From Holophaga sp. (GTDB lineage Bacteria; Acidobacteriota; Holophagae; Holophagales; Holophagaceae), in assembly GCA_016715205.1 (NCBI GenBank), contig JADKBC010000049.1, positions 124,001 to 188,000 of the forward strand: a stretch of 64,000 nucleotides of DNA, in the 5' to 3' direction. Made by a program: the position numbers and the translations under genes. This document shows positions 15,903 to 24,994 of the stretch, one piece after another. Positions within the stretch are counted from its first letter, which is position 1. Each line of letters opens with the position of its first letter. Below the pieces are notes generated by a model that had not been told where the DNA came from, did not search any database, and was given only the letters and a program-made list of their open reading frames with translations.

Positions 15903-16358
15903 TTATTCCATGACGACCCAGATCTTGCGGCCTTCCTTGACGGATTGCACGAGGATCATCATGGCTTCGCTGATGGGTTTACCCTTGGAACTGCCATCGG
16001 CCAGATCCACGATGACCACCGGTTCCTTTTCGTCCGGGGGCAGGCTCACGCTGCGGGGGATTTCGCGCTTGGTTTTCTTGGATTCCGGGGCCCGTGACGG
16101 TGGGTCAGGCAGGACAAAGGATTCACCCGATTCCAGGGCCTTGAGGCTGGTGCGGAACAGCGCTGCCAGGGCGACCATGGCACTGCCCGAGGGCTTGATC
16201 TTGTCCCGTTCCCAGAATGAGATTGAGGCTTGGTCTACGCGCAGGGTGGCGGCCATTTCCTCCTGGGACCACACCCAATGCACACGTACCGCTTTTATTC
16301 GTTCGCCCAGAGTGTTCAGGGCGGGCATTGTTTCGGTGCCGGTTTCATTGTGTTTCAA
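15903..16358 (-). CDS. XRE-family helix-turn-helix transcriptional regulator
   Basis: Small DNA-binding protein of about 151 residues. The HTH domain covers about residues 14-70 (LGERIKAVRVHWVWSQEEMAATLRVDQASISFWERDKIKPSG), followed by a linker rich in Pro, Lys and Arg and a C-terminal part (PVVIVDLADGSSKGKPISEAMMILVQSVKEGRKIWVVM) that I do not recognise. The C-terminal part could be a ligand or oligomer domain. The frame opens at TTG 16430, but that codon overlaps a promoter-like TTGAAA. TTG 16358 has GGAG 6 bp upstream and is chosen; ATG 16328 (MPALNTL) is an alternative. Its target is unknown; the adjacent deacetylase and 5'-nucleotidase genes are candidates. Confidence 0.82.
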   Translation of the reverse strand: MKHNETGTETMPALNTLGERIKAVRVHWVWSQEEMAATLRVDQASISFWERDKIKPSGSAMVALAALFRTSLKALESGESFVLPDPPSRAPESKKTKREIPRSVSLPPDEKEPVVIVDLADGSSKGKPISEAMMILVQSVKEGRKIWVVME

Positions 16359-16401
16359 GGGATTCTCCAGGGGGGGGCTGGTGAGAACGGGGGGTTGCCT
16401 T

Positions 16402-16430
16402 ACTGTAAAATAGGTAAAAATCGCTTTCAA
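16402..16430 (-). promoter_or_regulatory. Sigma-70-like promoter for the XRE regulator gene
   Basis: On the minus strand TTGAAA (16430-16425) and TACAGT (16407-16402) are separated by exactly 17 nt in a markedly AT-rich stretch. It lies 44 bp upstream of TTG 16358. Confidence 0.5.
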
Positions 16431-16446
16431 GGGAATTTATTAAAAT

Positions 16447-17925
16447 TCATAAATTCCGTTCATGAGGAAGGGTAGGCACTGGGGCGTAGATCGCAATGGT
16501 TGGGTCTAAAAAATACAGATTACTAATCCTACCCGTGTAGGCACTGGCGTACTGCTGGATCTGGTCCGCAAACCTGGTTTGCTGGTATCCCTCTCTGAAA
16601 ATGCTGCCCCAACGTAGGTTAAAGGCGGCTTCCAGCTGAGCGTCAAGCTCGGCCACCCGTGATTCCTGGGTGATAAGTAGTTTTTGGTTAATATCTAAAT
16701 CGATTTTTAATTGGTGGGCCTCGTGATCCAGGGCTAGCAGAGCTTCCGGGCTTAATCGCGAGGCCAGGAGCCGTCTATGCTCGCGGTTACGCTGGTGTTT
16801 GTCTTCCAGCAGCGAATGCCGAACCTCATTGAGGCGGCGCTGGATCTCGCTGCCCAGGAACAGGTGAAGGTCCTCGGCCAGATCCTCCAGACGTTGCAGG
16901 GTGGTGCCCAGTTCGGGGATGAGCAGCAGGGTTTGCCAGGAAACACTCTTTTTGGAGCGCAAAATATCCCCGTAGATATGGTCCCCCACGTACAACACTT
17001 CCTCGCCATAGGCCTGGAGCTGGTCTTCCAGCCAGCCTGCGTTGGCGCCGGTAAAGGCCTTGGGATGACCCTCAGTGGGGAGGGCTGTCTGCGGTTCCTG
17101 GAAAAACACCGGTTTGCGGGAACTGGTCACCACCAGGTCGAAATAGTCCTCCCATTTGGGGCGGGCGGGATCCTGCCCATCCAGCAGAAAGCTCAGGACA
17201 CCCTCGGTGAAATGCCACTCACTGTTGGAAACCACGAACAACTTCTTCCCGGCGCGCTTCCACCGATCCAGAGCCGCAGGTAATTCGGGGTCCCGCAGGA
17301 TATAAAACTCTCGGTTGGCTAGAATCTCGGCCTTCATCTCGCCGTTGCGATGGGCCGTGTCGATGGCCCAGCGCACATCCTGGAAAAGCTCTTCGTATTC
17401 CTTCGCTTCAATCCAGCCCTGTTCCCGGCCCTCAACCAGCAGGGCGAACAGAAAGCTCTCTGGAATTTCAAACAGGGTATCAATGCTGCGAAAGCCTTTG
17501 GCGCTGGCGGTGAGTCGACGATGCCCATAGGCGGCGTCAATGGCGTTTTGGTCCAGGGTCTCCCGGCCATGGCAGGCTCGCACCACCATGCGGTCCGAAT
17601 TCAACTTCAACAGATTGCCTCGGAACCCATCCAACACGAGCCCGCGAATGGCAAAGGCCGGATCGTAGGGCACCTCAAGCAACCGTGCATCAAAACCGCG
17701 CTCCTGGACCAGGAGTTGGCTGGATTTGCGAAACGCCAATTCATCGATCTCGGGCGAACGATAGTGGCTGAGGGTGTAATCCATATCAAAGCCCACCGCT
17801 TTCACATCCTGGAAATGGATGTTGCGCAGTGCAAAAACCCTACGGGCGTGGGGCAGGTGGGCTTCCTGCTCGGCCCCGATACGGGGAACGGGGAGCAGCG
17901 AAGGAAAGATGTTTTTCATGGGCAT
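16447..17925 (-). CDS. HAD-superfamily 5'-nucleotidase (HAD-IG / NT5C2-like)
   Basis: Probable purine nucleotide 5'-nucleotidase; the family resembles eukaryotic cytosolic cN-II. The 492-residue protein has the catalytic motif I VKAVGFDMDYTLSHYRSPEID, the family-typical Y-P-x-x-F-like region replaced by VPYDPAFAIRGLVLDGFRGNLLKL, motif II LFVVSNSEWHFT, the FDLVVTSSRKPVFF segment, motif III/IV VLYVGDHIYGDILRSKK and a long C-terminal helical part (about 350-440, many charged residues) expected to mediate oligomers. The last 100 codons are less GC-rich than the rest. Two adjacent Met codons at the start (17925, 17919) cannot be told apart. Confidence 0.92.
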   Translation of the reverse strand: MPMKNIFPSLLPVPRIGAEQEAHLPHARRVFALRNIHFQDVKAVGFDMDYTLSHYRSPEIDELAFRKSSQLLVQERGFDARLLEVPYDPAFAIRGLVLDGFRGNLLKLNSDRMVVRACHGRETLDQNAIDAAYGHRRLTASAKGFRSIDTLFEIPESFLFALLVEGREQGWIEAKEYEELFQDVRWAIDTAHRNGEMKAEILANREFYILRDPELPAALDRWKRAGKKLFVVSNSEWHFTEGVLSFLLDGQDPARPKWEDYFDLVVTSSRKPVFFQEPQTALPTEGHPKAFTGANAGWLEDQLQAYGEEVLYVGDHIYGDILRSKKSVSWQTLLLIPELGTTLQRLEDLAEDLHLFLGSEIQRRLNEVRHSLLEDKHQRNREHRRLLASRLSPEALLALDHEAHQLKIDLDINQKLLITQESRVAELDAQLEAAFNLRWGSIFREGYQQTRFADQIQQYASAYTGRISNLYFLDPTIAIYAPVPTLPHERNL

Positions 17926-17964
17926 TCATGATCTCAACATGTAAAGGCAATTGTTAGCTTACGC

Positions 17965-18372
17965 CTACCGGGTGCGGGGGGCCCTTTCCTCGGAGCCGAT
18001 GCCATGGGTGATGCTTTGGTGGTGGAAGGTATCCCAGGCCAGCTTCCGGAAATCCTCTCCGTGGCCCCAATCCTTGGCTCCGTCCTTCCACAGCTTGTAG
18101 TGAATGAGTTCGTGTTCCAGGATGCGCCGCGTCACCGTCTCGGGATCGTGGCAGTGGCAACCGCAGACCTGAACGGGCCAGGCTCGGTCCCGGCGACGCA
18201 GAAGCGGAATGGAAAGGCGGATCTCGGGGTGCCAGGCGCCGCGAGCATCCTTCTCGATCACGAAAAGTCCCGCACAGCGGGACATGCGTGGCGACCATTG
18301 GATGGGCAACATGGGTAGATCCCAACCCGCTTCGCGCAGGATGTCCGCGGCGAGGTGGCGAAGGGTCAGCAT
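17965..18372 (-). CDS. SprT-like zinc metalloprotease domain protein
   Basis: Short 135-residue protein of the SprT/Spartan-like family. The active site is ILEHELIHYKLW (HExxH-type, His-Glu-Leu-Ile-His) with the third ligand in GHGEDFRKLAW. A cluster CGCHCH upstream is unusual. There is no signal peptide, so it is cytoplasmic. It starts 13 bp after aspS, so it is co-transcribed with that gene. Substrate unknown; related proteins act on DNA-protein crosslinks in eukaryotes, but that function is not established for this bacterial form. Confidence 0.85.
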   Translation of the reverse strand: MLTLRHLAADILREAGWDLPMLPIQWSPRMSRCAGLFVIEKDARGAWHPEIRLSIPLLRRRDRAWPVQVCGCHCHDPETVTRRILEHELIHYKLWKDGAKDWGHGEDFRKLAWDTFHHQSITHGIGSEERAPRTR

Positions 18373-18385
18373 GTCAGAGCGGGGC

Positions 18386-20356
18386 TCAGTCGTCGGATTC
18401 CGGCCCCGGGATGCGGGAGGTTTCCACCTTCACGATTTCACCGTCCAACACCATGGTGCTGGTGGAGGTCGCCTGGTTCATGGAGAGGGTGCGCAGGGCC
18501 GAAAGAGGAGCCTGCAATTCAGCGGGCACACTCTCGAAGAACATCACCCCGGCCCGGTACTGCTGGGGCTGGGTGGTCTGAATGCGCAGTTCCCGCAACT
18601 GCTTGGAGGTGACAGGGCTCGGTGCGTTGGTCAATAGGCACCGCGCCTGAGCGGTCTTGGGGAAGGCGATGACTTCGCGAATGTTGTCCACGCCTGCCAA
18701 GAGCATCACGAGTCGATCCAGGCCCAGGGCCAAGCCACCGTGGGGCGGGGCGCCGTAGCTGAGGGCATCCAAGAGATGCCCAAACTTGGCGCGGGCTTCC
18801 TCGGGCCCAATGCCGATGGCGCGGAACATTGAACTTTGCGTTTCGGCGTCGTGAATGCGAATGGAACCGCCGCCCACTTCGAAGCCGTTCAGGACCAGAT
18901 CATAGGCCTGGGCGCGGCAGGCTGCAGGGTTGGTGTCCAGCAGCTCCAGGTCCTCGGGATGCGGGCTGGTGAAGGGGTGGTGACAGGCGATGAAACGGGC
19001 GTCTTCCTCGTTCCACTCGAGAAGGGGAAAATCCACCACCCAAAGGAATTCAAACTTAGTCAAATCCATAAGACCCAGCGCCTTGGCCAGGCGCAGACGC
19101 AGTTCGCCGAGCACTTTGGAGGTCTGCTCATCGGTGCCCACCGCAAACACCGCAAGGCCTTCTCCCTCGGCGCCCAGGGCAGCTTTCAGGGCCGCTTCGG
19201 CATTGGCATCCAGGAATTTCTTGAAGCTGCTGGAGAGCCCGTCCTTGCCCCACTTGGCATAGGGCAGACCGCCCGCGCCGTAATGCTTGGCCACGTCGCC
19301 CAGCTCATCCAATTGTTTGCGGCTGTAAGAGCCCGCCACTTCGCCTGGGAACCAGAGGCCGCGCACGCGCCGTTGACCGTGACTTTCGGCCGCGGCGCGG
19401 AAAAGGTTGAACTCGCTTTGTTCGAATGTGGCGGTCACATCCTGGATGCGGATGGTGCAGCGCAGATCCGGTTTATCGGAGCCGTACCACTCCATGGCGT
19501 CGCGGTAGGCGAGGCGTGGGAAGGGCGCTGTCACGTGCTTATCGATGAGGGGTGTGAGCTCCACCATCAGGCCTTCGATAACGGTCTGCACATCCACGGG
19601 ACGTACAAAGCTCATTTCCACGTCGATCTGGGTGAATTCCGGCTGGCGATCGGCACGCAGATCTTCATCCCGGAAGCAGCGGCAAATCTGGATGTAGCGC
19701 TCGAAACCCGAAACCTGCAGTAGCTGCTTGAAGAGCTGGGGGCTCTGGGGCAGGGCGAAGAACTCACCGGGATGCACGCGGCTGGGAACGAGGTAATCCC
19801 GGGCGCCTTCAGGGGAAGAATTGGTGAGGATGGGTGTTTCGAATTCAATGAAATCGTTTTTTCGGAAGTAGTTGCGGGTGACATTGGCCACCTCGCTGCG
19901 CAGGATGAGGTTGCGCTGGAGCTTTTCCCGGCGGAGATCCAGGAAGCGGTATTTCAGCCGCATATCCTCGTTGGCTTCCTGGGTGCTGTCATCCACAGGG
20001 ATGGGCGGTGTCTGGGCGCCGTTGAGGATCTTCAGATCGGTGATGCGGATTTCGATATCGCCCGTCACCATGCCGGGGTTCTTGGCTTCGCGCTCCGCCA
20101 CCACGCCTTCCACGCCCAGCACGAATTCGCTGCGCACCTCCTGGAGCTTGGCCAGCAATTCGGGTGAAGCCGTTTCGGCGTTGGCCACCAGTTGCACCAC
20201 CCCCCAGCGATCACGCAGATCGATGAAGATGAGGAAGCCCAGGTTGCGTGCTTTTTTGCACCAGCCGAGGAGTCGCACCGTTTGGCCGACATGGGTCAAG
20301 CGGAGTTCGCCGTTCTTGTGGGTTCGTTGGAAGTCGCCGAGTTTATCGAGTCTCAT
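18386..20356 (-). CDS. aspS: Aspartyl-tRNA synthetase (bacterial type)
   Basis: Charges tRNA-Asp (or Asp and Asn in non-discriminating forms). The 656-residue protein has the N-terminal OB fold (about 1-105, VRLLGWCKKARNLGFLIFIDLRDRWG), motif 1, motif 2 (FERYIQICRCFRDEDLRADRQPEFTQIDVEMSF region), the bacterial GAD insertion (about 290-420) and motif 3 (GGLALGLDRLVMLLAG). The C-terminal extension includes FPKTAQARCLLTNAPSPV. ATG 20356 has GGAAGG directly upstream; the frame also opens at GTG 20374. Whether it also makes Asp-tRNA(Asn) depends on gatCAB elsewhere. Confidence 0.97.
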   Translation of the reverse strand: MRLDKLGDFQRTHKNGELRLTHVGQTVRLLGWCKKARNLGFLIFIDLRDRWGVVQLVANAETASPELLAKLQEVRSEFVLGVEGVVAEREAKNPGMVTGDIEIRITDLKILNGAQTPPIPVDDSTQEANEDMRLKYRFLDLRREKLQRNLILRSEVANVTRNYFRKNDFIEFETPILTNSSPEGARDYLVPSRVHPGEFFALPQSPQLFKQLLQVSGFERYIQICRCFRDEDLRADRQPEFTQIDVEMSFVRPVDVQTVIEGLMVELTPLIDKHVTAPFPRLAYRDAMEWYGSDKPDLRCTIRIQDVTATFEQSEFNLFRAAAESHGQRRVRGLWFPGEVAGSYSRKQLDELGDVAKHYGAGGLPYAKWGKDGLSSSFKKFLDANAEAALKAALGAEGEGLAVFAVGTDEQTSKVLGELRLRLAKALGLMDLTKFEFLWVVDFPLLEWNEEDARFIACHHPFTSPHPEDLELLDTNPAACRAQAYDLVLNGFEVGGGSIRIHDAETQSSMFRAIGIGPEEARAKFGHLLDALSYGAPPHGGLALGLDRLVMLLAGVDNIREVIAFPKTAQARCLLTNAPSPVTSKQLRELRIQTTQPQQYRAGVMFFESVPAELQAPLSALRTLSMNQATSTSTMVLDGEIVKVETSRIPGPESDD

Positions 20357-20389
20357 AGCCTTCCAGGATCGCACCCGGAAGGAAGCGGC

Positions 20390-20926
20390 TCAACCTGGAA
20401 TCCCCTCTCCCAGGAAAGACTGGAGCGCGCGTTGGATTTCAGCCTGGGTCCGCGCTTCTGTGGGTGTGCCATCGGCCGCCAGGCTGTGATCCGCCAGGGG
20501 CACGGTGATGGCGCCTGGCGCCACCCAGCACCCGAGGTTCGCCAAGGTGGCTCGCCAGGCGATCACGCCTCGAGCTCCACCGAAGGCCCCAGGCGAGGCT
20601 GCGGCTATCAGCACCGGAAGTCCCGTCCAGGGGCTGGGGCGCTGCACCGAGAGCCAATCCACGGCGTTCTTCAGGTGGCCGGGAATGCCCGCGTTGTATT
20701 CCGGCGACACGATCACCACGCCCTGGGCCTCCCGCAGGGCCGTGGTCATGGCCTCCACCGGTGCCGGGGTGGGCAGGCCGTCTTCATACAGGGGCTGGCG
20801 CAGATCTTCCCCCTGGAAAACCACGGTGGAATGGCCTGCCGTTTCACACTGTCGCGCCAAGTAATGCATCAACCGGCGATTCAGGGATTCGGTCCGCAGG
20901 CTGCCTCCCAGGCATACGATCTTCAT
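20390..20926 (-). CDS. NAD(P)H-dependent FMN reductase family protein
   Basis: Flavodoxin-fold oxidoreductase of 178 residues that uses FMN and NAD(P)H to reduce quinones, flavin, chromate or azo compounds. The N-terminal phosphate loop is CLGGSLRTESLNRRLM, and the flavin-contact motif is VVIVSPEYNAGIPGHLKNAVDWLS, both typical. The C-terminal half carries AAASPGAFGGARG. Its ATG overlaps the upstream hydrolase stop (ATGA), so the two are translated together. The physiological substrate is not predictable. Confidence 0.92.
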   Translation of the reverse strand: MKIVCLGGSLRTESLNRRLMHYLARQCETAGHSTVVFQGEDLRQPLYEDGLPTPAPVEAMTTALREAQGVVIVSPEYNAGIPGHLKNAVDWLSVQRPSPWTGLPVLIAAASPGAFGGARGVIAWRATLANLGCWVAPGAITVPLADHSLAADGTPTEARTQAEIQRALQSFLGEGIPG

Positions 20927-21858
20927 GGCTTCACCACCCTTCCTGGCCCCTTGCCTGCGGCTGCCTCGAAGAGGGTCGCCCAGGTCACGAATTGAGGATT
21001 GGGCTTCCAGTCCGTTTCCCAGGGCGCCTTGTCAAAGCTCTCGGCCAGTTCCTTGGGGCTCTTGGTGGGATTGGCCTTGGCATGGCCCTGAACGGCGATC
21101 AGGAAGTCGCGATAGTGCACCAGTTCCTTCTTCCCGCACACGGGGCCGTGGCCCGGGATGATTTTGGCGGTGTCGGGCAACCAAGTGGCCACCAAGCTGA
21201 TCTGCGCCACCAAGCCTTCGAAGGTGCCACCTGCCTCCGTATCAATGAAGGGCAGCATGCCCAGGAAGAACGTGTCCCCCATGTGGATGACCAAGGCCGA
21301 CGGCACCCCCACCAGGATGTCGCCGTCGGTATGGCCGGGGCCGTAATGCACCAGGTGGATATCGGTGCCGCTCAGATGGATATCCAGACGGGCCTTGATC
21401 AAGGGATCTTCCTCGCCCAGGGCCAGTTCTGGCAGGCCTCCCCGTTTCGCTGGCTCCAGTTTGGCCTGCGCTGTGAGCATGCGTTTGCGGACATTGGTGT
21501 GGGCCACGATGGCCAACACCTGTTTTTCCAGAACCACGTTGCCGCCGGTGTGGTCGCCGTGGAAATGGGTGTTGATGAGGTATTTGATGGGTTTGTCGGT
21601 AACCGATTTGACGGCCTCGAGCAGGCCCGGAACAAGCCGTTCGAACTGGTCATCGATGAGCACCGCGTGCCTTTCGGTGACGATCAGGCCGATGTTGCCG
21701 CCCTGGCCCGTGATGCAAAAAACGTTATCGGCGACTTTCTGGACCTTGTGGACTTTTTGGGCGGTCACCGGGTCCGGGGCAACGCGGTGGCGGGCATGGG
21801 CCTGGAGTGGCAACACGGTGCCGATTAGCAAGGCTGGAAGCAGGCAGGAAGGGCGCAT
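20923..21858 (-). CDS. Exported metallo-beta-lactamase-fold hydrolase
   Basis: Periplasmic MBL-fold enzyme of about 311 residues. It has a signal peptide (MRPSCLLPALLIGTVLPLQAHA) and the metal-binding motifs NTHFHGDHTGGN (HxHxDH), GPGHTDGD, HMGDTFFLG and IPGHGPVC. The LIDDQFERLVPGLLEAVKSVTDKPIKYLINTHFHGDHTGG layout resembles subclass B3-like or quinoprotein-relay hydrolases (SoxH group) more than glyoxalase II. The open frame starts at 21924, but ATG 21858 with GGAG 5 bp upstream gives the signal peptide. It overlaps the FMN reductase gene. Any role in antibiotic resistance is unproven. Confidence 0.9.
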   Translation of the reverse strand: MRPSCLLPALLIGTVLPLQAHARHRVAPDPVTAQKVHKVQKVADNVFCITGQGGNIGLIVTERHAVLIDDQFERLVPGLLEAVKSVTDKPIKYLINTHFHGDHTGGNVVLEKQVLAIVAHTNVRKRMLTAQAKLEPAKRGGLPELALGEEDPLIKARLDIHLSGTDIHLVHYGPGHTDGDILVGVPSALVIHMGDTFFLGMLPFIDTEAGGTFEGLVAQISLVATWLPDTAKIIPGHGPVCGKKELVHYRDFLIAVQGHAKANPTKSPKELAESFDKAPWETDWKPNPQFVTWATLFEAAAGKGPGRVVKP

Positions 21859-21892
21859 GGGCACTCCACATCGGCCGGGCCGAAGGGCCCCA

Positions 21893-24800
21893 TCATCCCG
21901 CCGTGGAATCCCAACGCCAAGCACGGATTCGCCGAGTTTTCCGGAAGGCGGCCCATTCCAGTCGCAACTGGTCCATGAAGAGATAGATCACCGGAGTGGT
22001 GTAGAGGGTCAACAACTGGCTGAAGAGCAAACCTCCCACGATGGCAATGCCGAGGGGGCGGCGCAGTTCCGAACCCGTGCCCATGCCGATGGCCAGAGGC
22101 AACCCACCCAGCATGGCGGCCAGGGTGGTCATGGTGATGGGGCGGAAGCGCAACAGGCAGGCCTGGAAGATGGCCGCTTCGGGGCTCTTGCCTTCCCGGC
22201 GTTCCACCTCGATGGCGAAGTCGATCATGAGAATGGCGTTCTTTTTCACGATCCCGATGAGCAGGATGATGCCGATGAAGGCGATGACGCTCAGTTCGGT
22301 CTTGAAGGCCAGCAGGGCCAGCAAAGCACCCACCCCGGCCGAAGGCAGGGTGGAGAGGATCGTGAGGGGATGGATCAAGCTTTCGTACAACACCCCCAAC
22401 ACGATATACACCGCCAACAGGGCAGCCAATACCAGCAGCGGCTGATTGGCCAGGGAGGCCTTGAAGGCCTGGGCCGTGCCCATGTTGGTGCCCCGGATGG
22501 TGCCGGGCAGGCGAAGGTCTTCCAGGGCCCCATCGATGGCCGTCACTGCGTCGCCCAGGGCTGTTCCCGTGGGCAGGTTGTAGGAGATCGTCACCGAAGG
22601 CAATTGGCCTTGGTGGTTCACGGAAAGGGCGGTATTGCGGCGTTGGAGGGTGGTGAAGGCACCCAGGGGAACGAGTTTGCCCTGGCTGGAACGGACGTAG
22701 AGATGTTGCAGGGCATCCGGCGTTTGGGAGAATTCAGGATCCACGGTCAGCACCACATGGTACTGGTTCAACGAGGCGTACATGGTGGAGACAAAGCGCT
22801 GTCCAAAGGCGTTGTACAGCGCGTTATCCAGGGTCTGGGTGCTCACCCCGAGGCGGCTAGCGGTGGCCCGATCGATCACCAGGGAGGCCTCCAGTCCTCG
22901 GTTCAGCAGATCGGAGTTCACGTCCGTCAACTGCGGGAGGGTCCGGAATTTCTGCAGCACCTTGGGCGCCCATTCCATGAGTTCCTTGGCATCATCGCCC
23001 TGCAGGGTGTACTGGAACTGAGCGCTGCTGCCGCGCCCACCGATGCGCAAATCCTGGACTGGTTGCAGGAAGAGCGTGGCGCCAGGGATGTGGGCAGTTT
23101 TCCCGCGCAATCGGGCAATGACTTGGTCTGCGGTGAGGTCGCGCTGGTTGTTGGGTTTCAGGGAGGCAAACATGCGGCCGGAATTGCCCCCGCCAATGAA
23201 GGCGGTGACATTCTCGACCGCCGGGTCCTGCTGCACGATGTCCACGAACTTCACCATGAGCCGTTCCATGCCCTGGAAAGAGATATCCTGGGCGGCCTGG
23301 ATGGAGCCATTGATGCGGCCCGTGTCCTGCTGGGGGAAGAAACCCTTCGGGATAACAACGTAGAGCGCGATGGTAGCTGCCATGGTGCCAAAGGCGACCC
23401 CCAGGGTGAGCCCCTTGTGACGGAGAACCCAGCCCAAGGAACGCTCGTAACCAGCCATCACCCATTGGAAGATGCGCTCGGTTTGCCTGAACAGGCGGCC
23501 ATGTTGTTCAGCGTTATGGGGCCGCAGGAGCAGGGAACACATCATGGGCGTGGTGGTCAGTGAAACCACCATGGAAACAGCAATGGCCACAGAAAGGGTG
23601 ACGGCAAATTCCCGGAAGAGGCGGCCCACGATGCCACCCATGAGCAGGATGGGAATAAAAACCGCGACGAGTGAAATGCTGATGGAGACGACGGTGAAGC
23701 CGATTTCCTTGGCGCCGTGGAACGCCGCTTCCATGGGCTTCATGCCATTTTCCAGGTGGCGAGTGATGTTCTCCACCACCACGATGGCATCGTCCACTAC
23801 GAAGCCCGTGGCCACGGTGAGGGCCATCAAGGATAGGTTATCGATGGTATAGCCCAGCAGATACATGGCGCCAAAGGTGCCGATGAGCGAGATGGGCACA
23901 GCCACGCTGGGAATCAGGGTGGACCGCCAGTTCCGCAGGAAGATGAACACCACCAGGATCACCAGCGAAATGGAGATCATCAGGGCCAGTTGCACATCCT
24001 TGACCGAAGCACGGATGGTGCGGGTGGCATCGATGATGACCTGCATATCCATGGTGGGGGGAATGGAGGCCTGCAGATCCGGCAGGATGGTCCGGACCCG
24101 ATCCACGGTTTGGATGATGTTGGCATCGGGCTGGCGGAACACCGCCACCATGATGGCCGGAGTGCCATTGGTGAGCCCGCCATTGCGGACGTTCTCCACG
24201 GAATCCGTCACCTTCGCCACATCCGAAAGCCGGAGCGCGGCACCACGCTTGTAAGTGATGATCAGGTCACGGTACTCCGCCGCCTTCATCATCTGGTCGG
24301 TGGTATTGATGGACCAGGTGGTGTGGTCGTTGGAAATATCACCCTTGGGGCGATTCTGATTGGCGGCATTCAGCACGAGACGGACATCGTCCATCCCCAA
24401 CCCACGACTGTTGAGGGCGATGGGATTCACTTCCACCCGCACGGCTGGAAGGGCGCCGCCCCACACGAACACTTGCCCGACGCCACGCACCTGGGAGAGC
24501 TTCTGCTGCAGCACCGTGGAGGCAATATCGTACATTCGCTCCCGGGGCACGATCTTAGAGGTGAGCCCCAAAAGCAGAATGGGAGAATCGGCAGGATTCA
24601 CTTTGCGGTACGAAGGATTGTTGGGCAGGTTACTGGGGAGGTCTCCGCGGGCGGCATTGATGGCGGCCTGAACATCTCGACCCGCCGCATCGATATTGCG
24701 GTTCAGATCGAATTGCAGCGTGATGTTGGTGGAGCCGAGCGAACTGTTGGAGGTCATCTCCGTCACGCTCGCAATACGCCCGAACTGCCGTTCCAACGGT

Positions 24801-24994
24801 GTGGCCACGGAAGAGGCCATGGTTTCTGGGCTCGCGCCGGGCAAGCCCGCCTGCACCTGAATGGTGGGAAACTCCACCTGCGGTAGTGGCGACACGGGCA
24901 GGAACTGGTACGCGATGGCGCCCAAGAGCGCCAGCGCCACCGTCAGCAGGGTCGTGGCGACGGGCCGACGAATGAAGGGCGCGGAAATATTCAT
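21893..24994 (-). CDS. mdtC: RND efflux pump inner-membrane subunit (MdtC-like)
   Basis: Proton-driven transporter of the HAE1 RND family, 1033 residues, with the 12 expected membrane helices and two large periplasmic loops. Seen: N-terminal MNISAPFIRRPVATTLLT, PVSPLPQVEFPTIQV, PLERQFGRI, the proton-relay aspartate pair in TGFVVDDAIVVVENI, and GRLFREFAVTLSVAIAVS. Its order after an MdtB-like protein and its similarity to that family argue for MdtC. It pairs with the preceding gene to form a heteromeric pump. Its ATG overlaps the mdtB stop (ATGA). The MBL-fold gene starts 34 bp downstream and may be on the same transcript. Confidence 0.94.
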   Translation of the reverse strand: MNISAPFIRRPVATTLLTVALALLGAIAYQFLPVSPLPQVEFPTIQVQAGLPGASPETMASSVATPLERQFGRIASVTEMTSNSSLGSTNITLQFDLNRNIDAAGRDVQAAINAARGDLPSNLPNNPSYRKVNPADSPILLLGLTSKIVPRERMYDIASTVLQQKLSQVRGVGQVFVWGGALPAVRVEVNPIALNSRGLGMDDVRLVLNAANQNRPKGDISNDHTTWSINTTDQMMKAAEYRDLIITYKRGAALRLSDVAKVTDSVENVRNGGLTNGTPAIMVAVFRQPDANIIQTVDRVRTILPDLQASIPPTMDMQVIIDATRTIRASVKDVQLALMISISLVILVVFIFLRNWRSTLIPSVAVPISLIGTFGAMYLLGYTIDNLSLMALTVATGFVVDDAIVVVENITRHLENGMKPMEAAFHGAKEIGFTVVSISISLVAVFIPILLMGGIVGRLFREFAVTLSVAIAVSMVVSLTTTPMMCSLLLRPHNAEQHGRLFRQTERIFQWVMAGYERSLGWVLRHKGLTLGVAFGTMAATIALYVVIPKGFFPQQDTGRINGSIQAAQDISFQGMERLMVKFVDIVQQDPAVENVTAFIGGGNSGRMFASLKPNNQRDLTADQVIARLRGKTAHIPGATLFLQPVQDLRIGGRGSSAQFQYTLQGDDAKELMEWAPKVLQKFRTLPQLTDVNSDLLNRGLEASLVIDRATASRLGVSTQTLDNALYNAFGQRFVSTMYASLNQYHVVLTVDPEFSQTPDALQHLYVRSSQGKLVPLGAFTTLQRRNTALSVNHQGQLPSVTISYNLPTGTALGDAVTAIDGALEDLRLPGTIRGTNMGTAQAFKASLANQPLLVLAALLAVYIVLGVLYESLIHPLTILSTLPSAGVGALLALLAFKTELSVIAFIGIILLIGIVKKNAILMIDFAIEVERREGKSPEAAIFQACLLRFRPITMTTLAAMLGGLPLAIGMGTGSELRRPLGIAIVGGLLFSQLLTLYTTPVIYLFMDQLRLEWAAFRKTRRIRAWRWDSTAG

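Noticed and set aside
21365..23563. A 732-residue open frame on the plus strand across the RND genes
   Set aside because: Composition and lack of motifs show it is antisense to mdtC; the minus strand has perfect RND motifs.
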